Below, one piece after another: positions 53,821 through 62,123 of a DNA stretch of 64,000 bases (position 1 is its first letter; each line of letters begins with the position of its first letter). The notes under the pieces are model-generated. The model was not told where the DNA came from. It did not search any database and saw nothing but the letters and a program-made list of their open reading frames with translations. The position numbers and the translations under genes were made by a program. Origin of the DNA: Nostoc sp. PCC 7524 (GTDB lineage Bacteria; Cyanobacteriota; Cyanobacteriia; Cyanobacteriales; Nostocaceae); contig NC_019684.1 in assembly GCF_000316645.1 (NCBI RefSeq), positions 1,178,001-1,242,000 of the forward strand. Direction: 5' to 3'.

Positions 53821-54657
53821 TTAATCTTCAGGATTAAAATATTTGTCGAGGAAATTTAAGGCGTGGTTGCGAAGTTCAAAATATTCTTTTGTGTTTCGCA
53901 TAGCAGTGCGATCGCGTGGATGAGGAAACGGTACTTCTAATATTTCCCCAATCGTAGCTGCTGGGCCATTAGTCATTAAGACGATGCGATCAGACATATA
54001 AATCGCCTCATCAACATCGTGAGTAATCATCATTACGGCTTGGCGATGATTTTCCCAAATATCTAATACTTGTTTTTGCAATTTACCTCTAGTTAACGCA
54101 TCTAATGCCCCAAAAGGTTCATCCATCAGCAACATTTTGGGACGAATTGCTAAGGCTCTAGCAATTCCTACTCTCTGTTTCATACCTCCAGAAATTTCAT
54201 CAGGATATTTCTCTGCTGCCGGGGTTAAGTTTACCATTGCCAAGTGTTCGTTCACAATGCTAATTTTTTCCGCCCGATTGGCATTTTTTAACACTTCATC
54301 TACAGCTAGACGGATATTTTCTCTAACTGTTAACCAAGGCAAGAGCGAATAATTTTGAAATACCATCATTCTTTCTGCACCTGGCTTGTAAATTTCTTTG
54401 CCATCAAGTCTGACTGAGCCAGAAGTTGCTCTTTCTAAACCAGCAACAATTTTTAACAAAGTTGATTTACCACAGCCAGAATGTCCAATAAGGGAAATAA
54501 ATTCATTTTCACCGATAGTTAAATTCACACCATCGAGAACGACAAAATTACCTTTATCTGGTGTGGGATAAGACTTAACTAAATTCTCAATTTCTAAAAA
54601 ATTTGTGCGAAATTTAGCTTGTTCGTGAGTATTAATTGTTAAGGGTGTATATTTCAT
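53821..54657 (-). CDS. ABC transporter ATP-binding protein, NrtD/CmpD/TauB type
   Basis: A 278-residue ATPase. Walker A GHSGCGKST, Q-loop, signature SGGMKQRVGIARALA, Walker B KMLLMDEPFGALDALTRGKL and switch ITHDVDEAIYMSDRIVLMTN. It is the NrtD-like member of the nitrate/sulfonate/bicarbonate family (residues 1-250, plus a short tail). It energises the transporter encoded by the preceding two genes. Its stop is 24 bp before riboswitch copy 2. No NrtC-like fused ATPase is present. Confidence 0.92.
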   Translation of the reverse strand: MKYTPLTINTHEQAKFRTNFLEIENLVKSYPTPDKGNFVVLDGVNLTIGENEFISLIGHSGCGKSTLLKIVAGLERATSGSVRLDGKEIYKPGAERMMVFQNYSLLPWLTVRENIRLAVDEVLKNANRAEKISIVNEHLAMVNLTPAAEKYPDEISGGMKQRVGIARALAIRPKMLLMDEPFGALDALTRGKLQKQVLDIWENHRQAVMMITHDVDEAIYMSDRIVLMTNGPAATIGEILEVPFPHPRDRTAMRNTKEYFELRNHALNFLDKYFNPED

Positions 54658-54711
54658 TTCACATACTCCTAATAGTTGATATTTTTTACTACAGAGTCAG
54701 AGATGGATTCT

Positions 54712-56154
54712 TTAAGACATGAAAAAGTTAGTAGGGGAATTAGCCCTAATGGCAAAACTATTCAAATAGCCAACGGGATCACTGGGGTCAAAGCCTTTCT
54801 TATCTATGAATACTTCTGGCGGTTCAATTTTGTAGTCGTCTTTGGGAGATTTAATACCCATTTCGGCTGCTATTTCCCGGTACAAATCTGCTCTCCAGCC
54901 TTTTTCGGCTAATTCTTCGGCATTTTTGGGGAATTCTTTAATCTGTCCCCAACGAGCTGCTTGCGTCATTAACCAGATACTATTGGATCTCCATAAATAT
55001 GTGGCGTGTTCGTCTGGCTGTTTGGGTAAATTGTCGGGAATATCATAAAAAACCGTGGTATCTGCGGCGTTGATGGTACGTTCTTTGCCGTCAAATCCGC
55101 CATAGTTGTAATTGCCAACAATTCCAGGCGCGGTTAGTTTGGTAATTGGTGCATTTGCTTGCTTTGGTCTTGCACCTGTAAAGGAACGGTCTGTCAGAAT
55201 TTCGGCGACTTCTTGGCGGTTTTCGGGACGACTGCAATACTGGCAGGCTTCAATCATGGCTTTAACTAAAGACCGATATGTTTTGGGATATTGGTCAATG
55301 AAAGATTCCATCACCCCTAACAACCTATCTGGGTGTCCTGACCAAACTTCTTTACCTTGGGCGAAGGTAAAGCCAATGCCTTCATTACCTTGAATAGCTC
55401 TGGTGTTCCAGGGTTCTGCTACCATGTAGGCTTGCATAGCCCCTATTCGCACGTTTGTCACCATCTGCGGAGGTGAGACAATAATGACGCGAAACTCTTT
55501 TAGGGGGTCAACACCAGCCGCCGCCGATATATAACGAACAAAGTATTCGTAAATCGAAGAACTCAAAACTACTGCCCAGACTTTGTTTTCTGGTGGTTGT
55601 TGTTGAAAGTAGCCACGAAAATCTCGTCCAAAGGCTGCTAATGCTCCATCGCCATATTGTTGTTGATACTCGTACCAAGGACGTAAGCCAAAATCCCACA
55701 TGGCTTTATTCATAGTCATGGCGTTACCGTGACGGTGAATAGTCATGGCTGCACATAAGGGGGCGTGGCGTGCGCCTTCTGCACCGATGCGGGCGTTGGT
55801 GACAGCACCAGATACTACAGGTGCAGCATCCAAACGTCCAAATATCAGACCATCGCGGGATGTTGCCCAACTGGCTTCACGGTTGAGTTTGACGTTTAAA
55901 CCATACTTGCGAAAGAAGCCTTTTTTCCAGGCGATCGCAAATGGCGCACAATCATTTACAGGTACGTATCCGACAATGAGATCGGGTTTTTCTAGGTCTT
56001 GGGATCTGACTAATGGTTGTACTGCTAAGGCTTCTTCTGTCAGCCCTGTAGCGGATCTGTCTGCTGATATGGCACAGGAGGAAAGGGTGATTCCGGCTGT
56101 GGTGGCTCCTAGGCTTTTGATAAAGTCTCGTCTTGTCCAGTTATGGTTACTCAT
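54712..56154 (-). CDS. NrtA/CmpA-like substrate-binding lipoprotein
   Basis: A 480-residue protein. A twin-arginine-type signal (TRRDFIKSLGATTAGITLSS, then C) ends in a lipobox, so it is probably exported folded and lipid-anchored. The solute-binding domain has DLIVGYVPVNDCAPFAIAWK, FGRLDAAPVVSGAVT, AMTIHRHGNAMTM and MVAEPWNTRAIQGN, as in nitrate (NrtA) and bicarbonate (CmpA) binding proteins. Which anion is bound cannot be settled here. No nirA, narB or cynS nearby; a link to carbon or another anion is open. It lies between the permease and ATPase genes. Confidence 0.9.
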   Translation of the reverse strand: MSNHNWTRRDFIKSLGATTAGITLSSCAISADRSATGLTEEALAVQPLVRSQDLEKPDLIVGYVPVNDCAPFAIAWKKGFFRKYGLNVKLNREASWATSRDGLIFGRLDAAPVVSGAVTNARIGAEGARHAPLCAAMTIHRHGNAMTMNKAMWDFGLRPWYEYQQQYGDGALAAFGRDFRGYFQQQPPENKVWAVVLSSSIYEYFVRYISAAAGVDPLKEFRVIIVSPPQMVTNVRIGAMQAYMVAEPWNTRAIQGNEGIGFTFAQGKEVWSGHPDRLLGVMESFIDQYPKTYRSLVKAMIEACQYCSRPENRQEVAEILTDRSFTGARPKQANAPITKLTAPGIVGNYNYGGFDGKERTINAADTTVFYDIPDNLPKQPDEHATYLWRSNSIWLMTQAARWGQIKEFPKNAEELAEKGWRADLYREIAAEMGIKSPKDDYKIEPPEVFIDKKGFDPSDPVGYLNSFAIRANSPTNFFMS

Positions 56155-56266
56155 GTGGAGTTCAAATGGTGGTATTAGCTCACGCAGAGACGCAGACAGA
56201 GGCTGCGTCTGGTAGCGTGGTGAAGATAAGAGTTGTTATGATTCTGTAACCTGTAACCTGTCACCT

Positions 56267-57118
56267 TTATTTGAAAGCTATGGGGCGATGGGTAACTAAT
56301 TCTTGCAGTTTGCTGACGGCGAAATCTAGGATGAGTCCGGTTACGCCAATGACGAAAACGGCAAGGAAGACTGAGCTAAGGTTTAAACGACTCCATTCAT
56401 CCCAAACAAAGAAACCTATTCCTACACCGCCGGTAAGCATTTCTACTGCAACTATGACTAACCACGCAATTCCTAAACTGATGCGTAAGCCTGTAAAAAT
56501 GTAGGGCAAGGTGGCAGGCCAAATAATTTTGGTAATGCGTCGCCAACGAGGCATTTCTAGCACTCGCGCTACATTCATATAATCTTTGGGAACGCTGGCA
56601 ACTCCTAGGGCAGTATTAATAATGGTCGGCCAAAGGGAGGTAATGAAGATGACGAAAATGGCTGAAGGATCTGCCAAGTTGAAGATAGCTAAAGCAATGG
56701 GTAGCCAAGCTAAGGGTGATACGGGTTTGAAAATTTGAATGATGGGATTGAGTGCTAACATGGCTGATCTAGACATCCCAATCAAAAATCCCAAAGGAAT
56801 CGCTACTACTGCACCTAGTAGAAAACCCAGCAATACCCGCTTGAGGCTGGCTATCAATAACCAACCAATGCCTAAGTTACCGGGGCCTCTTTGATAAAAC
56901 GGGTTCAGGATGTAGTCTAAGTTGGCAGCTAGTGCTTCCGGTGGTGTAGGCATTAACTCATGGTTAGCTAGTGCTACCACCCACCACAGCAATATAATTC
57001 CTAAAAAACCTAAAATGGGTAAGAAGACTACATCCCTCATAATTACGGGTTTAGTCTTTTTCCAAACAGCTTGACTAGCAACAGCTGCGATCGCTGCTAA
57101 ATTTAATTGCAATATCAT
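56267..57118 (-). CDS. ABC transporter permease, NrtB/CmpB/TauC type
   Basis: A 283-residue inner-membrane permease with six or seven helices (VVFLPILGFLGIILLWWVVA at the N-terminus) and the family loop EAA-type motif ARVLEMPRWRRITKIIWPAT, LPYIFTGLRISLGIAWLVIV. The start at the ATG at 57118 is supported by GAGG upstream; the frame is open to 57181. It is the first gene after riboswitch copy 1, so the riboswitch probably controls the whole permease-binding-protein-ATPase set. Confidence 0.9.
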   Translation of the reverse strand: MILQLNLAAIAAVASQAVWKKTKPVIMRDVVFLPILGFLGIILLWWVVALANHELMPTPPEALAANLDYILNPFYQRGPGNLGIGWLLIASLKRVLLGFLLGAVVAIPLGFLIGMSRSAMLALNPIIQIFKPVSPLAWLPIALAIFNLADPSAIFVIFITSLWPTIINTALGVASVPKDYMNVARVLEMPRWRRITKIIWPATLPYIFTGLRISLGIAWLVIVAVEMLTGGVGIGFFVWDEWSRLNLSSVFLAVFVIGVTGLILDFAVSKLQELVTHRPIAFK

Positions 57119-57229
57119 TCTGGCAACCTCAACAGAGTTAAGTGCAGGTACAAAAAATCGAGCAGTACCAGCCACGGACACTGATGAGAGCTAAACATTA
57201 AAAAAATGCTGTCTCTTCAGTCTCCTCTC

Positions 57230-57428
57230 AATGCCTACGAAGTTAGCTGACGGGCTAGGGCTGAGAGTTGCCCTTCTTAGTGAGAGTGCTGAGTTTTGAG
57301 TGCTGAGTTAGGTGTTTCATCACCTTGCTCTTGTAACTCTGAACTGCCTACTCTCTAAAAGATACGCCCCAAAACTTGGTTCCTCCGCTCCAACATTACT
57401 TACTGTGAATTGTTGGATTAGGCTGACT
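57230..57428 (-). promoter_or_regulatory. ydaO-yuaA riboswitch (c-di-AMP), copy 1
   Basis: On the minus strand: AGTCAGCCTAATCC, GGAGCGGAGGAACCAAGTTT, TGGGGCGTATC, then after a variable middle CCCTAGCCCGTCAGCTAACT, TCGTAGGCAT. P1 is GCCTA/TAGGC. Core elements and their order match copy 2 base for base in the conserved helices, while the central variable region differs. It precedes the permease gene by about 110 bases. Riboswitches of this class sense cyclic di-AMP and usually switch genes off at high ligand. Confidence 0.92.
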
Positions 57429-57735
57429 TACTCTAATAGATAATAGTGCTTGTTAATTTAACATCCTTATGCAATAAAAACAACTGCCAACTGATAATTT
57501 TTTTTTATTTCCAAATTAACACTAAACTGTACTCTACCCTGTGGCTTAAGGCTGAAGCATAAACTTGTAATTGATTGATTTTTGTGTGATTGCAGCACCC
57601 GATAAAGTTAATAACTGGTCAATATCTGCCATCTGGTAGGTGAAACTTGCTACTGGTTTCGATAAACGTCACCATAATCGTTACACTATTGGCATAAGAA
57701 TTTAATTCCTCTATCGATTAACAGAATTTAAAAGC
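57429..57735. promoter_or_regulatory. Divergent promoter region between riboswitch copy 1 and the kinase gene
   Basis: About 307 bp, A+T rich, holding the start points of both the transporter unit (minus) and the histidine kinase gene (plus). A GTAGGTGAAACTTGCTAC repeat at 57637 is too long-spaced for NtcA. No gene or repeat seen. Confidence 0.4.
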
Positions 57736-58938
57736 ATGGATTTTAGTCAATTACTGGCTGAAAATACTCACAATATCATCGAAAAATGGATTGTAGCTGT
57801 TCGCCAAGATAGGCATATAGAAAGTGCTGATGACTTATCCTACACAGCGATTAAAAATCATATCCCTGATGTTTTTCAAGCAATGGTAAAAGTCCTGTCA
57901 CCCTCTCAGGATGGTGATATTAGAACCATAGTAACAGCTAGTTGGGAACACGGTTTACTACGCGCTGAACAAGGCTTTGATCCATCCGAAATTGCACGCG
58001 AATATCGTCTACTTAGAACAGTAATATTTGACACCGTTGAAGCAAATTTATTACAGACAACACCAGCAGAAATCATCCGTTATCTGCGGTTAATTGATGC
58101 GGTGATTGATGAAGCGATCGCCCGGTGTTTTAATAGTTATGTTAAAGAGCGTTTGCGTGACTTACAAAATTTACAAACTTCTCTGACTCTACATAATGAA
58201 GAACTAACGCGTTTAATCAATGCCAATCAAGACAAGCTATCACAACTAGCCCACGAACTCAAACACCCTTTAACATCTATTATTGGTTACTCTGATTTAT
58301 TTTTACGCCAACAAAGAAAAGAGCTTCCCAGACAAGATAGCTTTGCCAATTTAGAACATATTGAAAGAGTATTACGCAATGGTAGACACTTACTGCGTTT
58401 AATTAATAACGTCTTAGAACTGTCACGCTATGAAGCAGGTCAACTCCAACTGCAATTAGCGCCTATTAACATCCAGGAATTAATTGAGAATGTCTGTGAG
58501 ATGTTAGAGCCTCTAGCAGCAGAAAAGAAATTACAAATCGTAGTTCATTGCCCAAGTATATCTCCACAGATAATCACAGATGGCTTTCAATTACAACAAA
58601 TTGTCACAAATCTTGTGAGTAATGCCATTCGCTACACAGACTTCGGTACTATCACTATAGAGTGTCAGGTACGGAATGATCAAAAGTTAGCGATCGCTGT
58701 TTCTGATACTGGTATTGGTATCGCACCAAAAGACCAAAACAAGATATTTGAGCCTTATTTTCGTGTTAGTTCCAAAGAACGTTCCTATCTTCCTGATAGT
58801 ACAGGCTTAGGGTTAGCGATCGTCGCCCGGTTAGTCAAACTATTACAAGGTGAAATTAACCTAGTCTCTCAAGAAGGGATTGGCTCTACTTTTACCGTGA
58901 CTTTACCCTTAGATGTGAAACAAGAAACTAGAGATTAG
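57736..58938 (+). CDS. Sensor histidine kinase with RsbRD-type N-terminal domain
   Basis: A 400-residue soluble kinase. Residues 1-140 form a helical globin-like sensor of the RsbR N-terminal type (ENTHNIIEKWIVAVRQDRHI; REYRLLRTVIFDTVEANLLQ). HisKA follows with phospho-His in LAHELKHPLTSIIGYSDLFL, then HATPase: N box QIVTNLVSNAIRYTDF, G1 SDTGIGIAPKD, F box and G2 STGLGLAIVARLVKLLQGE. All boxes intact. No membrane helix and no receiver; the partner regulator is not in this neighbourhood. The sensed signal is unknown. Confidence 0.9.
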   Translation: MDFSQLLAENTHNIIEKWIVAVRQDRHIESADDLSYTAIKNHIPDVFQAMVKVLSPSQDGDIRTIVTASWEHGLLRAEQGFDPSEIAREYRLLRTVIFDTVEANLLQTTPAEIIRYLRLIDAVIDEAIARCFNSYVKERLRDLQNLQTSLTLHNEELTRLINANQDKLSQLAHELKHPLTSIIGYSDLFLRQQRKELPRQDSFANLEHIERVLRNGRHLLRLINNVLELSRYEAGQLQLQLAPINIQELIENVCEMLEPLAAEKKLQIVVHCPSISPQIITDGFQLQQIVTNLVSNAIRYTDFGTITIECQVRNDQKLAIAVSDTGIGIAPKDQNKIFEPYFRVSSKERSYLPDSTGLGLAIVARLVKLLQGEINLVSQEGIGSTFTVTLPLDVKQETRD

Positions 58939-58952
58939 TACACAGCAGTAAG

Positions 58953-59210
58953 CTACATTGCACCACCAAAACTTACAGCAACGTCATAACCAATCCGTAT
59001 GGTAAACAATCTAGCGTTAGGGTTTTTCTGTTTTAACCTTAATGCTGTCTCCACACCAGTAGGATCGATACCATATTCACCTGTTTCTGCATCAATCACA
59101 ATCATCTTGCCAATATTGTCACCATACTCGACATTTTGACGAATACTGTTTTCGTAAAACTGTTTAGCTCTTTGAGCGACTTCTTCTAAACTCCAGAAAA
59201 TAGATTGCAT
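58953..59210 (-). CDS. Small conserved-looking protein, function unknown
   Basis: An 85-residue protein. Helical N-terminal half (WSLEEVAQRAKQFYENSIRQ) and a beta-rich C-terminal half (GKMIVIDAETGEYGIDPTGV, ARLFTIRIGYDVAVSFGG). From memory, proteins with MIVIDxETGEYxID and a RIGYxxAxxFGG ending are frequent in cyanobacteria and often sit beside small hydrolases or toxin-like genes, but no partner is next to this one. No annotated function. Converges with the kinase gene (14 bp). Confidence 0.6.
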   Translation of the reverse strand: MQSIFWSLEEVAQRAKQFYENSIRQNVEYGDNIGKMIVIDAETGEYGIDPTGVETALRLKQKNPNARLFTIRIGYDVAVSFGGAM

Positions 59211-59297
59211 AACGATTACACCTACTTTTGCTTTTTCTATAATTGTAATGTTTACAAGCTGATATTTGCAGTTTTTTGGTAGTACATCACAGTATAT

Positions 59298-59984
59298 TTA
59301 CAACAACAACCCTTGTGTTTTCAATTTAGCTAACGCATCCTCAGCAGCTGCTTTTTCTGCATCTTTTTTATTACGCCCGGTAGCTTCTCCGTACTTTTTA
59401 TCTTGCACATAAACTTCCGCTTTGAATTCTGGCGCGTGAGACAAACCCCCTATTTGTGTTGTCTTGTATGTGGGAGGAGTTGTGCCTCTATTGCGCTGTA
59501 CCCATTCTTGAAAGCGATTTTTTGAGTCTACATTAGAGCGAGACACCACAATTTGCTCAGGTACAGAATCAAATAATGGTTCGACAATTTCGCGCACTTT
59601 TTCAATATCGCGGTTGTTATCTAAATAGTAAGCACCAATCACAGCTTCAAATGTGCTGCTGAGTAAATTAGGATTTTGATAGCCACCATCTCGAATTGCA
59701 CCTTTACCCAAGCGCATCCTGAAATCTAAACCCACTTCAATAGCAAACTTTGCTAGCTGCTTTTCATCGACTAATGCTGAACGTCGCCGCGTTAATTCAT
59801 CTTCTCCCTTTTCTGGGTGACGACGATAAAGATATTCACCACTTAAAAAATTCAGTACAGCATCACCAAGAAATTCTAGGCGTTCATTGTGTTCGCCTTC
59901 TCCTGGGTTTTCATTTACATAAGAACGGTGAGTAAGTGCGCGGCGTAAAAGTTTTTCGTCATGAAATGTTAGAATTTTGTGCAT
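59298..59984 (-). CDS. rnc: Ribonuclease III
   Basis: Cleaves double-stranded RNA in rRNA processing and regulation. 228 residues. The RNase III signature is NERLEFLGDAVLNFLSGEYL, with catalytic acids also in the DLLSSTFEAVIGAYYLD segment. The C-terminal dsRNA-binding domain reads NRFQEWVQRNRGTTPPTYKT, YGEATGRNKKDAEKAAAEDA. Normal architecture. It is the second of the two rnc-like genes expected in this group, or the only one; cannot be told here. Confidence 0.92.
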   Translation of the reverse strand: MHKILTFHDEKLLRRALTHRSYVNENPGEGEHNERLEFLGDAVLNFLSGEYLYRRHPEKGEDELTRRRSALVDEKQLAKFAIEVGLDFRMRLGKGAIRDGGYQNPNLLSSTFEAVIGAYYLDNNRDIEKVREIVEPLFDSVPEQIVVSRSNVDSKNRFQEWVQRNRGTTPPTYKTTQIGGLSHAPEFKAEVYVQDKKYGEATGRNKKDAEKAAAEDALAKLKTQGLLL

Positions 59985-60044
59985 TTTTTCTGGTTGTAAA
60001 AATTATTTTCTTGGAAACAGATAAACGATATTACTATTAACATG

Positions 60045-60071
60045 AAAAAACCGCATTAATGGCGGTTTTTT
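60045..60071 (-). terminator. Terminator of the NYN-domain gene
   Basis: Perfect stem AAAAAACCGC / GCGGTTTTTT around ATTAATG; symmetrical, so it may serve both strands. It lies 33 bp after the stop codon of the 60105 gene and 61 bp upstream of rnc. Confidence 0.85.
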
Positions 60072-60104
60072 AAAAACTCATTTGAGCTAATAAAACAAAA
60101 ATTG

Positions 60105-60893
60105 TCAGGCAGCAATTATTTCTATATCAATTAAAAACAATTCTTGATTATTTTCTCGTACTTTACCATCCTTAACAGCAGCATCAACAAACTGACTAAA
60201 TTTTCTAAACGTTTTACCATTATGGTTGAAGATAGAAGAGCTGCCCTTATATTGGGGGCAATTCTGACGCATCAATTTGTCAAGGGATGGAAATGTTGCT
60301 TTCTTTTCTTGACTCACTAATATTTTGATTGCTTGAGTTAGGTGCTTGATAGCTTCATTATAAGTGATTGAGGGTTGAAAAGAAGTGTTTTGATTCTGAT
60401 TATTCGTCTGTAATGGGAGAAATAATTCATCGGTAAAGTAAAATTCGTTAGCAACTTCTCTCAATTTATGTTTTACATTACCTACCTGAGCAAAAATTAT
60501 TACTTGTAAATTCAGTTTTTGGAGATGTTGAACTAATTTTACATAATCTCCATCACCTGAAACCAGGATAACTATATCTGGACTTTGAGGACTGTTAGTG
60601 TCCTCTAAACAATCTGCTATTAATTGATTATCCGCACTGTTTTTTAGAGGACAAGGAACATCACAATAATCCAAATTTAAACTAGAAAGCTCTTTTTTTA
60701 CACCGACTTGGTCTTTACAATGGGAATTGTAATAGATGTTTTTGCGAGCTAAAATTCCTTTTGAGTTAGCAATTCCTAGTAGAACTTTAGCTTTTTCCAC
60801 AGATAATTTAACGTTCTGATAGTCCCAATAGAATGCTACTACGGGTTTTTCTTGGGTAGTTTGTCTGTTTGAGATTTGGTGAACATTTTTCAT
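60105..60893 (-). CDS. NYN-domain nuclease-like protein with OST-HTH-like C-terminus
   Basis: A 262-residue protein. The NYN (PIN-like) domain spans about 15-160: Asp24 in FYWDYQNVKL, Asp in NSADNQLIADCLED and SGDGDYVKLVQHL supply the acidic active site expected of a metal-dependent RNase. The C-terminal part (about 185-255) resembles an OST-HTH/LOTUS domain: AIKHLTQAIKILVSQEKKAT, FSQFVDAAVKDGKVREN. This pairing is the LabA/Limkain-b1-type arrangement, thought to act on RNA. Active-site acids intact. A strong terminator follows. Confidence 0.85.
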   Translation of the reverse strand: MKNVHQISNRQTTQEKPVVAFYWDYQNVKLSVEKAKVLLGIANSKGILARKNIYYNSHCKDQVGVKKELSSLNLDYCDVPCPLKNSADNQLIADCLEDTNSPQSPDIVILVSGDGDYVKLVQHLQKLNLQVIIFAQVGNVKHKLREVANEFYFTDELFLPLQTNNQNQNTSFQPSITYNEAIKHLTQAIKILVSQEKKATFPSLDKLMRQNCPQYKGSSSIFNHNGKTFRKFSQFVDAAVKDGKVRENNQELFLIDIEIIAA

Positions 60894-61369
60894 GGTAATG
60901 TGTCCAGATTTTCATTTTGTTTACTGGACAACGAAAAAACTACACATCATTCAAAGGAATACTATTACTCAATGATTGATAAACAGTATCACCTGAGCTT
61001 ATACCGCATTCTAGAAAAATTTTTTTGATAGAAGTCTCAGCCGTAGAACTCCAGGTTTACTACCGAGCTTTGCATTATCTTTGCCCTTGAGCATATACTT
61101 CAAACGTTTGCTCATCTCTTTGAAGTTAAACTATCTCAAATAGAGTAACATTGAAACACATAGATCAAGGGAAAGGATAACGCAAAGCTTGGCAGTAAAA
61201 TAGTAGTTCTGCTGCTGAGACAACACCAAAAACTAGAAGCTTTAGAGCAGAGTTATTTTGTTGTCCTAAGTATACGATTGCACAACCGATTCTGGATGTC
61301 AAGATATTTTTTTGTGAAAAAAGGACAACTGAATATGAGTAAATTTCAAATCACTATAAGGTTGAAAGT
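60894..61369. other. Intergenic region with a large hairpin element
   Basis: 476 bp, mostly taken up by the inverted repeat at 61032-61223. Outside it I see A+T-rich sequence with no gene or promoter I can name. Confidence 0.6.
61032..61223. repeat. Long inverted repeat / MITE-like element
   Basis: Arms of about 60 bp: AAGTCTCAGCCGTAGAACTC ... TTTGCATTATCTTTGCCCTTG on the left and, reverse-complemented, GTCTCAGCAGCAGAACTACT ... TTTGCGTTATCCTTTCCCTTG on the right; about 80 per cent identical, around a 70-base centre. No ORF, no transposase. It lies in a 476-bp gap. Could be a decayed IS or MITE. Confidence 0.75.
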
Positions 61370-61948
61370 TTATTTTTTGGGAAAGATACTACTTAAATCT
61401 ATAGATAAATCGGGAAAACAAGGGAAAGAAACTACTTGATTAGGCAGAACAATGCGCTTATTTGCATAACCAAATTTTCCCTGACTATCTTGATAAGGTT
61501 CACTGTAACATTCCAAATAATTATCAAATAAATTGAATATCCAATAATCAGAAATACCTGCTTGAGCGTAGAGAGGTATTTTGATATCTTGGTCATAACT
61601 TAAAGAAGCATCTGCAACTTCCATCACCAGCAACACATCAGCAGGACTAGGGTGAGCGGATAGATAATTGTCATCTCTGTTTTTAACAATAGCAAAATCA
61701 GGTTCTGGCTCGCTGTTAGGGGGTAAAGTAATAGGAGCTTGAGATTGTAAAGTAGCTCTATCACCCACTAATTTCGGCAGTTCTCGTAACAAGTTTCTTA
61801 AGCAAGTTTCATGGGCTGTACCCTTCGATACCATTTGAATCAGTTCCCCTTTGATTAATTCTATGTGGTCATCCTCATGCAAAAAGCCCAATTCCACAAG
61901 TTTGTGGTACTCATCTAATGTGAAGCGTTTAGCCTGAGCGATACTCAT
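61370..61948 (-). CDS. Uma2-family (DUF820) putative restriction-like endonuclease
   Basis: A 192-residue protein starting at the ATG at 61948 (GGGAG upstream; frame open seven codons further). The family is a PD-(D/E)xK nuclease fold: FTLDEYHKLVELGFLHEDDH, IELIKGELIQM, a EPEPDFAIV with conserved Asp, DVLLVMEVADASLSYDQDIK (active-site Glu and Lys) and IPLYAQAGISDYWIFNL. Very common in cyanobacterial genomes, with unknown biological role. No partner gene. Confidence 0.85.
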   Translation of the reverse strand: MSIAQAKRFTLDEYHKLVELGFLHEDDHIELIKGELIQMVSKGTAHETCLRNLLRELPKLVGDRATLQSQAPITLPPNSEPEPDFAIVKNRDDNYLSAHPSPADVLLVMEVADASLSYDQDIKIPLYAQAGISDYWIFNLFDNYLECYSEPYQDSQGKFGYANKRIVLPNQVVSFPCFPDLSIDLSSIFPKK

Positions 61949-62123
61949 AAATTTTGCTCCCAAGGGCAAGACAAAGCCCTAATTCTCACAACCCTTATTC
62001 TAAATGAGCCAGAAATTGATATGCTAAAAACCGAGACTAGCTTAAAAGTGCTGTTAGCAATAGCGCGACTTTGAGCCGCGTAAAAATACCAGTCCCCAAT
62101 CCCCAGTCCCATACTTGTAAACC

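Noticed and set aside
53821..57118. Naming the ABC transporter nrt, cmp or cyn
   Set aside because: No NrtC-like protein, nitrate or nitrite reductase, CmpR or cyanase gene nearby; anion cannot be settled from motifs alone.
57637..57654. Possible NtcA site GTAGGTGAAACTTGCTAC
   Set aside because: Spacing between GTA and TAC is 12, not the required eight.
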